DNA of 64,000 nt, taken from positions 62,001 to 126,000 of the forward strand of contig NZ_QNRC01000006.1 of the NCBI RefSeq assembly GCF_003709565.1, read 5' to 3'. The translations under genes were made by a program, and so were the position numbers. Below are positions 43,120 through 51,547 of the stretch, in pieces. The notes beneath the pieces were generated by a model. The model was not told the origin of the DNA and ran no database searches. It saw only the letters and a list, made by a program, of their open reading frames with translations. Position 1 is the stretch's first letter; the number at the start of each line of letters is the position of its first letter. The DNA is from Paracoccus sigandri (GTDB lineage: Bacteria > Pseudomonadota > Alphaproteobacteria > Rhodobacterales > Rhodobacteraceae).

Positions 43120-44100
43120 TCAGTGCGAATCGGATGCGGCGATATGGGCGAGGATCGTCCGAACCTCGTCCGCGGCGCCGAAAATCAGCGGGGACATGTC
43201 GTGATGTCCCGCAGGCTGGCGGTCGAGGATCGCGCCCTCTCCGTCCGAGGCCCCCCCGCCCGCCTGTTCGATCAGGAAGGCGATGGGCGCGCATTCATAG
43301 ATCAGCCGCAGCCGGCCCCGTTCATAGCCCGGCCGGGCATCGGCGGGATAGAGGAACGCGCCCCCCTGCAGCAGGATCCGGTGCAGTTCGCCCACGGCGG
43401 CGGCCAGCCAGCGCATGTTGAAATCGCGCCCGCGCTGCCCGTCCTTGCCTGCCCGGATCTCGCGGACCCAGGCCTGCAGACCCGGCGCCCAATGGCGCTC
43501 GTTCGAGGCGTTATAGGCCAGCGTCGAGGCTTCGGGCTTCAGCGTGACGTTCTCGCGCACCATGCGGAACGCGCCCGCCTGGGCGTCGAAGCCCGCGACA
43601 TGGGTGCCGTCGCCAAGCGACCAGCCGAAATCCATCGAATGCCCGAAAGAGGCATAGCCCGCCGCCACCACCGCCCGGCCCGTCCGCAGGAAGCCCTGTG
43701 GCGCGGCGGGCAGGACGCTGAACAGCATCCCCAAAGGCGCGCCGATGCCGATGCTGCCCGAGCCGTCGATCGGGTCCATCGCCACGTCGAAGGCGCCGTC
43801 GGGGTTCAGGTCGATCACCGCCTCGACCTCTTCGGACAGGACCTTGCGGACGCCCGCGCGGGCCAGCACCGCGACCATGTGGTGATGCGCGCCGACATCC
43901 AGCGCCTTCTGCCGGTCGCCGCTGTCGTTGACGCCGACGATCTCGGTCGGATCGCCATGCAGGCGCCCGGCGGCTAGCCGCGCGGCCAGCGGCGGCTGTG
44001 CCTCGGCGATGGCGCGGATGATGGCGGCGGGACCGTCGCCCGCCAGCACCTCGGACAGCAGCCGGCCGGTCGCGGGCCCGTCATTGGGCAGCTTCAGCAT
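43120..44100 (-). CDS. fbp: Class I fructose-1,6-bisphosphatase (possibly sedoheptulose bisphosphatase)
   Basis: A 326-residue metal-dependent sugar bisphosphatase. The metal-site motif reads DVAMDPIDGSGSIGIG (DPLDGS in most homologues), with SEEVEAVIDLN upstream, TLAYNASNERHW for the phosphate, GGAFLYPAD and YECAPIAFLIEQAGG near the C-terminus. Two variants stand out: Ile for Leu in DPIDGS, and GSI in place of the usual SNID. It lies between eryI and fba with gaps of 3 and 12 nt. Relatives from autotrophic Alphaproteobacteria hydrolyse both fructose- and sedoheptulose-bisphosphate. Confidence 0.86.
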   Translation of the reverse strand: MLKLPNDGPATGRLLSEVLAGDGPAAIIRAIAEAQPPLAARLAAGRLHGDPTEIVGVNDSGDRQKALDVGAHHHMVAVLARAGVRKVLSEEVEAVIDLNPDGAFDVAMDPIDGSGSIGIGAPLGMLFSVLPAAPQGFLRTGRAVVAAGYASFGHSMDFGWSLGDGTHVAGFDAQAGAFRMVRENVTLKPEASTLAYNASNERHWAPGLQAWVREIRAGKDGQRGRDFNMRWLAAAVGELHRILLQGGAFLYPADARPGYERGRLRLIYECAPIAFLIEQAGGGASDGEGAILDRQPAGHHDMSPLIFGAADEVRTILAHIAASDSH

Positions 44101-44103
44101 CGC

Positions 44104-44565
44104 CTAGGCCTTGTTGTATTTCGCATCCACCGCGTCGATCGCCTCGACATTCCCGGCCGAGCGGCCGGCGGCGTCGAAATTCATCGTCTCGGCCAGGAAG
44201 GCATCCGCGATGGCCTTGGCCAGTTCCGGCCCGATCACCCGCGCGCCCATGGTGATGATCTGCGCATTGTTCGAAAGCGCCGCACGCTCGGCCGAATAGG
44301 TGTCATGGGTCAGCGCGGCCCGGATGCCGGGGACCTTGTTGGCCGCGATGCAGACGCCGATGCCGGTGCCGCAGACCAGGATGGCGCGGTCATAGGTGCC
44401 GTCCCTGACCTGGCTGGCCACCCGATCCGACAGGTTCGCATAGAAGGCATCCGCGCCGGCATCGGTGCGGCTGATCTCGGCGACCTCGTGGCGGTCCTTC
44501 AGGTGATCGGCCAGGATCTTCGCCAGACCTTCACCCGCGCTGTCGCCTGCAATTGCCAGTTTCAT
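44104..44565 (-). CDS. eryI: D-erythrulose-4-phosphate isomerase (EryI, RpiB family)
   Basis: A 153-residue RpiB-fold isomerase that converts D-erythrulose 4-phosphate to D-erythrose 4-phosphate, the last step of the Brucella-type erythritol route. Motifs are [17 protein letters not shown], the active-site [20 protein letters not shown] and [20 protein letters not shown]. It stands 12 nt after eryH on the minus strand and 3 nt before fbp. Coupling to eryH identifies it as EryI rather than ribose-5-phosphate isomerase. Confidence 0.88.
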   Translation of the reverse strand: MKLAIAGDSAGEGLAKILADHLKDRHEVAEISRTDAGADAFYANLSDRVASQVRDGTYDRAILVCGTGIGVCIAANKVPGIRAALTHDTYSAERAALSNNAQIITMGARVIGPELAKAIADAFLAETMNFDAAGRSAGNVEAIDAVDAKYNKA

Positions 44566-44577
44566 CTCGTCTCTCCT

Positions 44578-45333
44578 TCAGAGTGTCGCGGCGCAGCGCG
44601 CCAGAATGTCCAGATAGCCCTCGACCGCCCAGGCCGAGCGTCCGATGAACAGCCCGTCGATATGCGGGCATCGGATCAGCTCCTCGCAATTTCCCGGATT
44701 GACCGAGCCGCCATAGAGGCAGGGCACCCGCCGCCCCAGCACCTCCTGCGCCACGGCGATGATCTCGGCCTGGCGCGCATCGGCGTAATCCGAAGTCGCG
44801 GGGATGCCGTTCACGCCGATGGCCCAGACGGGCTCGTAGGCCAAGAGGATCGGGGCATCGCTGCCGGCCACGCGGGCCAGGGCGCCGCGCACCTGTGTCT
44901 CCAGCACCTCTTGCGCGCGGCCGGCCTCGCGTTCGGCCAGGGTCTCGCCGATGCAGATCAGCGGGATCAGCCCGTGGCGCACCGCCGCTTCGGTCTTCAG
45001 GCCCACGGTCTCGTCGGTCTCGCCGAAATGCTCGCGCCGTTCGGAATGGCCCAGCTCCACGATGTCGAGATCGCAGTCCCGCAGCATCACCGGGCTGATC
45101 TCTCCGGTCCAGGCGCCCTCGTCGGCCCAATGCATGTTCTGCGCGCCGACCTTGACGGATGTGTCCTTCAGCATCGCCTTGACCTCGCGCACCGCCGTGA
45201 AGGGCGGGATCACGAAGCGCTGGATGCGCGGGTCGCGGGCGCCGTCGGCTTCGGCCAGCCCTTCGGCGAAGGCGCGCGCCTCGGCCAGGGTCTTGTTCAT
45301 CTTCCAACTGGTGCCGATCCAGAAATCGCTCAT
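44578..45333 (-). CDS. eryH: L-erythrulose-1-phosphate isomerase (EryH, TpiA2)
   Basis: A 251-residue triosephosphate-isomerase-family enzyme. Instead of the usual GNWKMN, the N-terminus reads FWIGTSWKMNKTLAEA, a variant typical of EryH/TpiA2. The active-site segments VELGHSERREHFGETD (His), LLAYEPVWAIG (Glu) and LYGGSVNPGN are intact. It interconverts L-erythrulose 1-phosphate and D-erythrulose 4-phosphate. ATG 45333 has AAGGA 9 nt upstream. An upstream TTG at 45351 was rejected. It follows the DeoR-type regulator and overlaps nothing. Confidence 0.88.
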   Translation of the reverse strand: MSDFWIGTSWKMNKTLAEARAFAEGLAEADGARDPRIQRFVIPPFTAVREVKAMLKDTSVKVGAQNMHWADEGAWTGEISPVMLRDCDLDIVELGHSERREHFGETDETVGLKTEAAVRHGLIPLICIGETLAEREAGRAQEVLETQVRGALARVAGSDAPILLAYEPVWAIGVNGIPATSDYADARQAEIIAVAQEVLGRRVPCLYGGSVNPGNCEELIRCPHIDGLFIGRSAWAVEGYLDILARCAATL

Positions 45334-45337
45334 GTCG

Positions 45338-46102
45338 TCAGTCCTTGGCAATGGTCAGGGCAATCCCCGCCCGGTCGATCGCCGCGCGCGTCGGGGGGGC
45401 GGGGGGTGCGTCGGTGATGATCGCGTCGAATTCGGCCAGATCGGCCAGCACATGCAGGGCCGAGCGCCCGAAACGCTGGTGATTGACCAGCAGCACGGAC
45501 CGTTCGGCGGCGGCCATCATGGCGCGTTTCGCCCGCACCGCCGCGTCGTCCATGTGGAAGGCCTGCAGCCCCGCCAGCGCGGGGGTCGAGATGAAGGCGA
45601 TGTCGGCCCGCAGCCGCGACAGCGCATGTTCCGTCACCACGCCGAAGAAGCCGTTGAACTTGGTGCTGAACGTGCCGCCAAGCGCGATCAGCGTCAGGCG
45701 CGGCGCGTCCTTCAGCCGGTCGATGACCGCCGCATTGTTGGTGATCACGGTCAGCGGCGCCTTTTCGGCCAGGCTGCCGCCCAGCAGGGCCGCCATCGAG
45801 CCGTCATTGACCATCACCGTCATGCCGGGCTCGACAAGCTCCAGCGCCGCGCGCGCCATGCGCGTCTTGGCCTCGCTGTCCTGCAGCTGGCGGATGCGGA
45901 AATCGCTTTCGAACCGGGTCCCGGCCTCGATCGAGGCGCCGCCGCGCACCTTGCGCAAGAGCCCGGCCTGTTCCAGGTCGTCCAGGTCGCGATGGATGGT
46001 CATCTTCGAGACGGCGAAACGTTCGGCCAGGTCGTCCAGCTCGACGGCGCGGGCCTCGACCAGCAAATCCATGATCGCCTGCCTGCGTTCGTCGCGTTTC
46101 AC
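45338..46102 (-). CDS. eryR: DeoR-family regulator (EryR-like)
   Basis: A 254-residue DeoR regulator with an N-terminal helix-turn-helix (RRQAIMDLLVEARAVELDD; LAERFAVSKMTIHRDLDDLE) and a C-terminal sugar-phosphate sensor (VMVNDGSMAALLGGSLAEKA, TLIALGGTFSTKFNGFFG). I chose GTG 46102: it has AAGGGGG 5-6 nt upstream and gives the usual DeoR N-terminus (VKRDERRQAIMDLL). ATG 46156 would read through an inverted repeat that looks like an operator. In Brucella and rhizobia an EryR of this kind controls eryH-eryI, and the gene order here is the same. It is divergent from the transketolase gene. Confidence 0.85.
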   Translation of the reverse strand: MKRDERRQAIMDLLVEARAVELDDLAERFAVSKMTIHRDLDDLEQAGLLRKVRGGASIEAGTRFESDFRIRQLQDSEAKTRMARAALELVEPGMTVMVNDGSMAALLGGSLAEKAPLTVITNNAAVIDRLKDAPRLTLIALGGTFSTKFNGFFGVVTEHALSRLRADIAFISTPALAGLQAFHMDDAAVRAKRAMMAAAERSVLLVNHQRFGRSALHVLADLAEFDAIITDAPPAPPTRAAIDRAGIALTIAKD

Positions 46103-46235
46103 GGTTTCCCCCTTGTTCCGATGGTTTTCTAACATAGTTCTGATAGATTTCAACATGAATTATGTTGTTTTGTGATTTTATCTTGTGATTTTTCACATTC
46201 CGGCCTATTGCGGCGGGGACAAAGGAGGATCGTCC
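46103..46235. promoter_or_regulatory. Divergent AT-rich promoter region of eryR and transketolase
   Basis: This 133-nt spacer is markedly AT-rich against its surroundings. It holds a perfect inverted repeat CAACAT-GAATT-ATGTTG at 46151-46167 and a direct repeat TTGTGATTTT at 46170-46179 and 46183-46192. These fit operator sites for the DeoR-type regulator controlling both directions. GACAAAGGAGGA at 46218-46229 is the transketolase ribosome site. Function is inferred from position and symmetry. Confidence 0.6.
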
Positions 46236-48266
46236 ATGCCCATGCCGTCACCCAAGGACCCCGCGATCGCTGCCAAAGCCGCCCTTGACCCCGCGAATTT
46301 CGCTTTGGCGAACTGCATCCGCGCGCTGTCCATCGACGCGGTGAATGCCGCGAATTCCGGCCATCCCGGCGCGCCGATGGGCATGGCGGATGCCGCCGCG
46401 GTGCTGTTCCGCAACCACCTGAAATTCGACGCGAAACACCCCGACTGGCCGGATCGCGACCGCTTCGTTCTGTCGAACGGGCACGCGTCCATGCTGCTCT
46501 ACAGCCTGCTGCACCTGACCGGCTACGAGGACATGACCATCGAGCAGATCCGCAACTTCCGGCAATGGGGCGCGATCACCGCGGGCCACCCGGAATACGG
46601 CCATGCCAAGGGGATCGAGACCACCACCGGCCCGCTGGGGCAGGGGCTGGCCACCGCCGTCGGCATGGCGCTGGCCGAGCGCCGGCTGGCCGCCGAATTC
46701 GGCGAGGACCTGGTCGATCACCGCACCTGGGTTTTCGTCGGCGACGGCTGCCTGCAGGAGGGCATCGGGCAGGAGGCCGCCAGCCTCGCCGGCCATCTGG
46801 GCCTGGGCAGGCTGATCGTGCTTTACGACGACAACAGCATCACCATCGACGGGCCGACCTCGGTCAGCTTCTCGGAAGACGTCCCGGCCCGGTTCGCGGC
46901 ACTGGGCTGGCATGTGCAAAGCTGCGACGGCCATGACGGCATGGCGCTGGACGCGGCGATCACGGCGGCCAAGGCGGAAACCGCCAGGCCCTCGCTGATC
47001 GCGATGAAGACGGTGATCGGGTTTGGCTCGCCCAACAAGGCGGGGTCCTACGCCGTCCATGGCGCGCCGCTCGGCAAGGACGAGGCGGCGCTGACGAAAG
47101 CGGCCATCGGCTGGACGCATGAGCCCTTCGCCATCCCCGAGGACCTGCTGGCGCAATGGCGCGAGATCGGCCAGCGCGGCGCCAGGGAGCGCGCGGCATG
47201 GCAGGCGCGGCTGGCCGCGAAGCCCGCCGATATCCGCGCCGAGTTCGAGCGCCGCCTGTCGGGCGCCCTGCCGGATGGCTATGAGCCGGCGCTGCTGGCC
47301 GCGCGCGAGGCGCTGTTCGCCCAGCCGAAGAAGGCCGCGACCCGCAAGGCCAGCCAGATGGCGCTGGAGGCGCTGGCCCCGGCGCTGCCCGAGATGATCG
47401 GGGGTTCCGCCGACCTGACCGGCTCGAACCTGACCCGCGTTGCGGCGGTCGACAGCCAGTATGCGCGCGAGGCGCCGGGCCGCTATATCGGCTATGGGGT
47501 GCGCGAGTTCGGCATGGCCGCGGCGATGAACGGGCTCAACCTGCATGGCGGCTTCATCGCCTATGGCGGGACGTTCCTGGTGTTTTCCGACTATGCGCGC
47601 AATGCGATCCGGCTGTCGGCGCTGATGGGGGTGGGCACGATCTACGTGATGACCCATGACAGCATCGGCCTGGGCGAGGACGGCCCGACCCACCAGCCGA
47701 TCGAGCATCTGGCGAGCCTGCGGGCGATCCCCAACCTGACCGTGCTGCGCCCCGCCGACACGGTCGAGACGCTGGAGGCCTGGGACATCGCCATCCGCAA
47801 CCGCCATGTGCCGTCGCTGCTGGCCCTGTCGCGCCAGGACGTGCCGCAATTGCGGCTGGAGGCGGGCGACGAGAACCTGACGGCGAAGGGCGCCTATGTG
47901 ATCCGCCAATTCGGGGAAACCCGCGACGTGACCCTGATCGCCACCGGCACCGAGGTGGCGCTGGCCGTCGAGGCTGCCGAGGCGCTGCACGCCGACGGGT
48001 TGTCGGTCGCCGTGGTCTCGATGCCCAGCTGGGAGCTGTTCGACGCCCAGTCTGATGCCTATCGCGACGAGGTGCTGGGCACCGCCCCGCGCATCGCCAT
48101 CGAGGCGGCGGGCAAGTTCGGCTGGACCCGCCATGTCGCCAGCGAGGAGGACGTCATCGGCATGACCGGCTTCGGCGCCTCCGCCCCCATCGACAGGCTC
48201 TACAAGGAGTTCGGCATCACAAAGGAAGCCATCGTCGAAAGGGCGAAGGCGCTGGCCGGAAGGTAG
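46236..48266 (+). CDS. tkt: Transketolase
   Basis: A 676-residue thiamine-diphosphate enzyme moving two-carbon units between ketoses and aldoses. Landmarks are DAVNAANSGHPGAPMGMAD, HPEYGHAKGIETTTGPLGQG, the ThDP/Mg motif VGDGCLQEGIGQEAASLAGH to YDDNSIT, GIREFGMAAAMNG-like GVREFGMAAAMNG and THDSIGLGEDGPTHQP. Length is normal. ATG 46236 follows AAAGGAGGA by 6 nt. Divergent linkage to eryR suggests induction together with erythritol use, where it would process erythrose-4-phosphate or sedoheptulose-7-phosphate. A housekeeping copy may exist elsewhere. Confidence 0.93.
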   Translation: MPMPSPKDPAIAAKAALDPANFALANCIRALSIDAVNAANSGHPGAPMGMADAAAVLFRNHLKFDAKHPDWPDRDRFVLSNGHASMLLYSLLHLTGYEDMTIEQIRNFRQWGAITAGHPEYGHAKGIETTTGPLGQGLATAVGMALAERRLAAEFGEDLVDHRTWVFVGDGCLQEGIGQEAASLAGHLGLGRLIVLYDDNSITIDGPTSVSFSEDVPARFAALGWHVQSCDGHDGMALDAAITAAKAETARPSLIAMKTVIGFGSPNKAGSYAVHGAPLGKDEAALTKAAIGWTHEPFAIPEDLLAQWREIGQRGARERAAWQARLAAKPADIRAEFERRLSGALPDGYEPALLAAREALFAQPKKAATRKASQMALEALAPALPEMIGGSADLTGSNLTRVAAVDSQYAREAPGRYIGYGVREFGMAAAMNGLNLHGGFIAYGGTFLVFSDYARNAIRLSALMGVGTIYVMTHDSIGLGEDGPTHQPIEHLASLRAIPNLTVLRPADTVETLEAWDIAIRNRHVPSLLALSRQDVPQLRLEAGDENLTAKGAYVIRQFGETRDVTLIATGTEVALAVEAAEALHADGLSVAVVSMPSWELFDAQSDAYRDEVLGTAPRIAIEAAGKFGWTRHVASEEDVIGMTGFGASAPIDRLYKEFGITKEAIVERAKALAGR

Positions 48267-48303
48267 GGCGGCGCGGTTCGGCTGCTGCCGGCCCCGCGTG
48301 TGG

Positions 48304-48326
48304 CGACGATGGGCGCCGCATCGTCG
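48304..48326. terminator. Possible bidirectional hairpin between tkt and the RiPP cluster
   Basis: CGACGATG (48304-48311) pairs perfectly with CATCGTCG (48319-48326) around a 7-nt loop. It lies in the 71-nt gap between the convergent tkt and SagB-type genes. No T-run follows on either strand, so factor-independent termination is uncertain. Confidence 0.45.
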
Positions 48327-48337
48327 TCGATGCGGGC

Positions 48338-49111
48338 TCAGCCGGCCGCTGGCGGAGCTTCCGGGCCGGTCGCGGCCTCGCCGATGGCCAGCGTATAGAC
48401 CACGCCCTCCTCGGGCGGGCGCAGCCCGATCAGGGCATTCAGGCGGGCGTCGCGGAAGCCGCCCATGCACAGGCTGGCAAGGCCCAGTTCCGCCGCCGCA
48501 AGGCACAGGTTCTGCGCCACATGCCCGGCCTCCAGCAGCACATAGCGATAGCCGCGCGGGCCGTATTTCCGCTGCGTCCGCCCGAAGATCGCCGCAAGGC
48601 ACAGGATCACCGGCGCCTGCGCGACGAAGGGCCAGGTGTAGAAGATGTCCTCGGCCGCCTGCTGCCAGGGGCCGGGGCGCAGCGCCTCGATCGCCTCGCC
48701 GTCGGCGTCGTAATGATGGATGCCGGGCGCCAGCCCCTGAACCCGCGCGACCAGCGCATAGATCTCCAGCGGATAGGTGCCGCCGGCCGAGGGCACGCTG
48801 CGGCGCAAAAAGCGCCCGCCGGAGTCGAAGCGCTCGGGACCCGAGACGCCATAGCCCGCCCGCAGCAGGCGCGCCAGCATCGCCAGCGGCAGCGGCTCGG
48901 GCCGGTAGGCGCGGGTCGAGCGGCGGGCCATGGCCAATGCCTCGACCCCGCCCGGATCGGTCGGCGGCAGGGGCAGGCGCGGGGCGCCGGGATGGCTGCG
49001 GAACTGCTGCAGATAGGGACCGGCGCGATAGGCGGCCTCGTTCATCCACGGCTCGGAATTCAGGTGGAACAGGCGCGACAGGGCGGTGGGATCGTCGGCG
49101 GGGATGCTCAT
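48338..49111 (-). CDS. SagB/ThcOx-family dehydrogenase of the RiPP cluster
   Basis: A 257-residue FMN-dependent nitroreductase-fold enzyme of the SagB type, which oxidises azolines to thiazoles/oxazoles in TOMM peptides. Landmarks are ARRSTRAYRPEPLPLAMLAR (FMN phosphate site, about 62-81), RRSVPSAGGTYPLEIYALV (about 108-126), QAPVILCLAAIFGRT and GYRYVLLEAGHVAQNLCLAAAELGL. The SAGGTYPLE segment is diagnostic of the SagB group. It is the last gene of the five-gene operon, 4 nt after the YcaO gene. It implies that rings, if formed, are oxidised. Confidence 0.88.
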   Translation of the reverse strand: MSIPADDPTALSRLFHLNSEPWMNEAAYRAGPYLQQFRSHPGAPRLPLPPTDPGGVEALAMARRSTRAYRPEPLPLAMLARLLRAGYGVSGPERFDSGGRFLRRSVPSAGGTYPLEIYALVARVQGLAPGIHHYDADGEAIEALRPGPWQQAAEDIFYTWPFVAQAPVILCLAAIFGRTQRKYGPRGYRYVLLEAGHVAQNLCLAAAELGLASLCMGGFRDARLNALIGLRPPEEGVVYTLAIGEAATGPEAPPAAG

Positions 49112-49115
49112 GGGA

Positions 49116-50426
49116 TCAGGCCAGGGGATGGGGGCATGGGTTCAGCTCTGCCTCGGCCAGCGGCGCGTCGCGCAGGCCCCAGCGGACGGGCGCGTCGAAC
49201 AGGCGGCGGCCGCCGAAGCGGCCCTCGCCGGCGCCGAAATGGATCGGTTGCAGCCCGGTGGCGAAGCAGCGCACCACGCGCGGGCCAAGCGGGGCGATGT
49301 CGGGGGCGGTGATCTCGGCATAGGCGACCCGCGCGCCCGAGGCGGTGGCCGCCGCGACCACCCGCGCCAGCGCGTCGGCGGGGGTCGCGGCCGGATCGGG
49401 GCGGGGCAGGTCCTCCAGCCGCGCCTGGCGCTCGCCGGCGAAGAGGAAGTCGAACTCGGCCAGATTGCGCGGCAGGGCGTGGAACAGCGGGTGGTCGTCC
49501 AGCTCGCGCACATCGGCATGGGTCTTCAGCCGCCCGGCCGGGTCGTCCTTGGCCAGCCGCGAGGCCAGGCTGGGCCGCGACTGGCACAGCTCGAACACCG
49601 CCTTGTCGATGGCGCCGGCCGGGTCCAGGTCGCAGCCCATGCCGATCACCCGCGCGCCATGGCCGGGCTCGGGATTGTCGGCCACCGCCATGACCACCAG
49701 CGGCGCCTGGTCGGTGGCCAGCGACAACAGCCTGACCTGGACCCCGAAGCGGCGGTAATGGCGGATGATCGCGGCAGCCATGCAGCCGGTTTCGGGCGGC
49801 TGGATCAGCGTCGCGGGCAGGCGGTTCAGCCAGGTGATCATCAGCGCGTCGCGCTCGATCAGCTCGTAGAGCCCGCCGAGGATCGCCCGCTCCAGATCGG
49901 CCCCCGCGGCCAGCCCGTTCGAGGTGATCGCGGTGACGTGGTCGGCCGGGGCCGGGGTCGGGCTGACCAGATAGACCAGCGCGGCGGGCAGTTCCACCGG
50001 GCGGCCCGAGGGCAGCTCGACCCCGGTGATCCAGCTTGTCGCGGTCTGCGGCGTCCAGCGCGGATAGGGCAGCCCGCCGGCATATTGCGCGTCGGAATGC
50101 AGCACGCAATCGGCCGGGGTGATGGCGCCGGGCGCGGCCGGCCCGACGCGGATGCGCGCCGGGTCCCAGTGATAGGCCGAGTAGCGCTCGATCGCCTCGC
50201 CAAGCGCCGACAGCTGCGCCTCGGCCTCGCTGCGGCCCTTGCCGGCGTTCAGCCGTTCGGAGAGGGGGGCAGGGCGGAAATCGTAATGCGCCAGCGTGGC
50301 GGTCCACAGATGCGGCGGGCAGGGTTCCTCGGGGCCGCGCCCCTGCGGCGCGAGTTCGCGCAGCAGTCCGCAGCGGCGGCTGACAAGGGCGGCGGTCAGC
50401 CGCGCGGCTTCGGCCTGGGCGCTCAT
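49116..50426 (-). CDS. YcaO-family cyclodehydratase (SagD-like D protein)
   Basis: A 436-residue YcaO protein, the ATP-dependent enzyme that cyclises Cys/Ser/Thr side chains onto the peptide backbone. ATP/Mg-binding segments are GKGRSEAEAQLSALGEAIER (about 61-80) and GGLYELIERDALMITWLNRL (about 182). The C-terminus reads ELNPCPHPLA, a PxPxP tail that marks TOMM cyclodehydratases and reaches the active site. It is encoded apart from its E1-like partner (next entry), as in SagC/SagD. Start ATG 50426 overlaps the end of that partner gene by four bases. Methylthiotransferase-associated YcaO is excluded by context and the tail. Confidence 0.9.
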   Translation of the reverse strand: MSAQAEAARLTAALVSRRCGLLRELAPQGRGPEEPCPPHLWTATLAHYDFRPAPLSERLNAGKGRSEAEAQLSALGEAIERYSAYHWDPARIRVGPAAPGAITPADCVLHSDAQYAGGLPYPRWTPQTATSWITGVELPSGRPVELPAALVYLVSPTPAPADHVTAITSNGLAAGADLERAILGGLYELIERDALMITWLNRLPATLIQPPETGCMAAAIIRHYRRFGVQVRLLSLATDQAPLVVMAVADNPEPGHGARVIGMGCDLDPAGAIDKAVFELCQSRPSLASRLAKDDPAGRLKTHADVRELDDHPLFHALPRNLAEFDFLFAGERQARLEDLPRPDPAATPADALARVVAAATASGARVAYAEITAPDIAPLGPRVVRCFATGLQPIHFGAGEGRFGGRRLFDAPVRWGLRDAPLAEAELNPCPHPLA

Positions 50427-51547
50427 GTCGTGTCCCCGCTGACCGGCCCGCCGCAGACGGGGCAGCCGGGCTTGCGCAGCAGCACGTGTTTCTCCTGGCG
50501 CAGGCCGGGCAGCTCGACCACCAGGAAGCGGCCGTCCAGCGCCGGCTGCCCGGCGCCGCCCAGGACCGAGATCACCTCGGCCGCCATCATGCCGCCGACG
50601 ATATCGGCCGCCGCCGCCAGGTTCTCGCGCCGCCCCGACAGGTCGCGCCGCTGCCGGTCCAGATGCCGCTCCAGCGCGAAACGGGCCTGCGGATTGGCGG
50701 CGCAGGCGACCTCGCGCATCCGCCAGCACATGTAGCAGGCCGCATCGGGATCGCCCGGAAAGCCGGGGCCGACGACCAGGTCCAGCCCCTCCATCGAGCC
50801 GGCCAGCCAGCGCATCCCGAGATCCCGGCAGGCCCGGTTCAGCTTCAGCGCCAGGTTCAATTCTCCCGCATCCAGGCAGCACAGCACCTGCGAGACCCCG
50901 GCGATCAGCGCGGCGACGTCCTCGGCCGTGTCGGGGCGGGCGGTGTGGGCGCGGATGGTGCAGCCGGGGGTCAGGCCGTCCAGCGCCCCGGCCAGGACCT
51001 TTGCCCGCGGCAGGCCCAGGTCCCCGGCGCGATAGAGGCCCGAGAAATACGGATCGGTCGGGCCGGTTTCGGCCGGATCGACGATCAGCAATTCGCCGAT
51101 CCCGGCGGCGACCAGGGCGCGCGCGGCGCAGGCCCCCGGCCCCCCGGCGCCGAACAGCACCAGCCGCGCCTTGCCCAGCCGGCGCTGCGCCGCGCGGCCC
51201 TCGGGCGCGGTTTCGCCCAGCCAGGCCAGTTGCGGCGCCAGGTGCGGCGGCAGATCGGCCTCATCCGCCACGGCCTCGACCACGATCCCCTGTGCGCCCA
51301 GCATGTCCAGCGCCGCCTCCAGGTCCCTCCGCTCGAAGATGTCGGCGACCTGGTCGCAGATGTCGTCGATGCCGGTGCGGCCGTCCAGCAGCGGCACCAC
51401 CTCGCGGCTGAACTCGCGGAAGGAATGCCCCTTCAGCGTCAGCGCCCGCCGCCACGAGACGATGCGGAACAGCTCTTCCCCGTCCCTGTCGGGCGGTTCG
51501 GTCCAGCTGAGGAAATGGTCAGGCAACAGCGGCTTGCGGTAGGCCAT
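50423..51547 (-). CDS. E1-like ThiF-family TOMM cyclodehydratase partner (SagC-like C protein) with leader-binding domain
   Basis: A 374-residue protein. The N-terminal 100 residues (IVSWRRALTLKGHSFREFSR, LLDGRTGIDDICDQV) look like the winged-helix RiPP recognition element that binds the leader peptide. From about 125 a ThiF/E1 Rossmann fold follows with LVLFGAGGPGACAARAL (GxGGxG at 133-138) and LIVDPAETGPTDPY. Two cysteine pairs, CYMCW and CPVCG, are placed as a structural zinc site. It probably delivers the precursor to the YcaO enzyme and boosts its activity. Its 5' end overlaps the radical SAM gene by 29 nt and its 3' end overlaps the YcaO gene. Confidence 0.86.
   Translation of the reverse strand: MAYRKPLLPDHFLSWTEPPDRDGEELFRIVSWRRALTLKGHSFREFSREVVPLLDGRTGIDDICDQVADIFERRDLEAALDMLGAQGIVVEAVADEADLPPHLAPQLAWLGETAPEGRAAQRRLGKARLVLFGAGGPGACAARALVAAGIGELLIVDPAETGPTDPYFSGLYRAGDLGLPRAKVLAGALDGLTPGCTIRAHTARPDTAEDVAALIAGVSQVLCCLDAGELNLALKLNRACRDLGMRWLAGSMEGLDLVVGPGFPGDPDAACYMCWRMREVACAANPQARFALERHLDRQRRDLSGRRENLAAAADIVGGMMAAEVISVLGGAGQPALDGRFLVVELPGLRQEKHVLLRKPGCPVCGGPVSGDTT

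Noticed and set aside
45338..46156. Longer eryR start at ATG 46156
   Set aside because: It would translate through the AT-rich inverted repeat CAACAT-N5-ATGTTG; GTG 46102 has a better ribosome site and the usual DeoR N-terminus.
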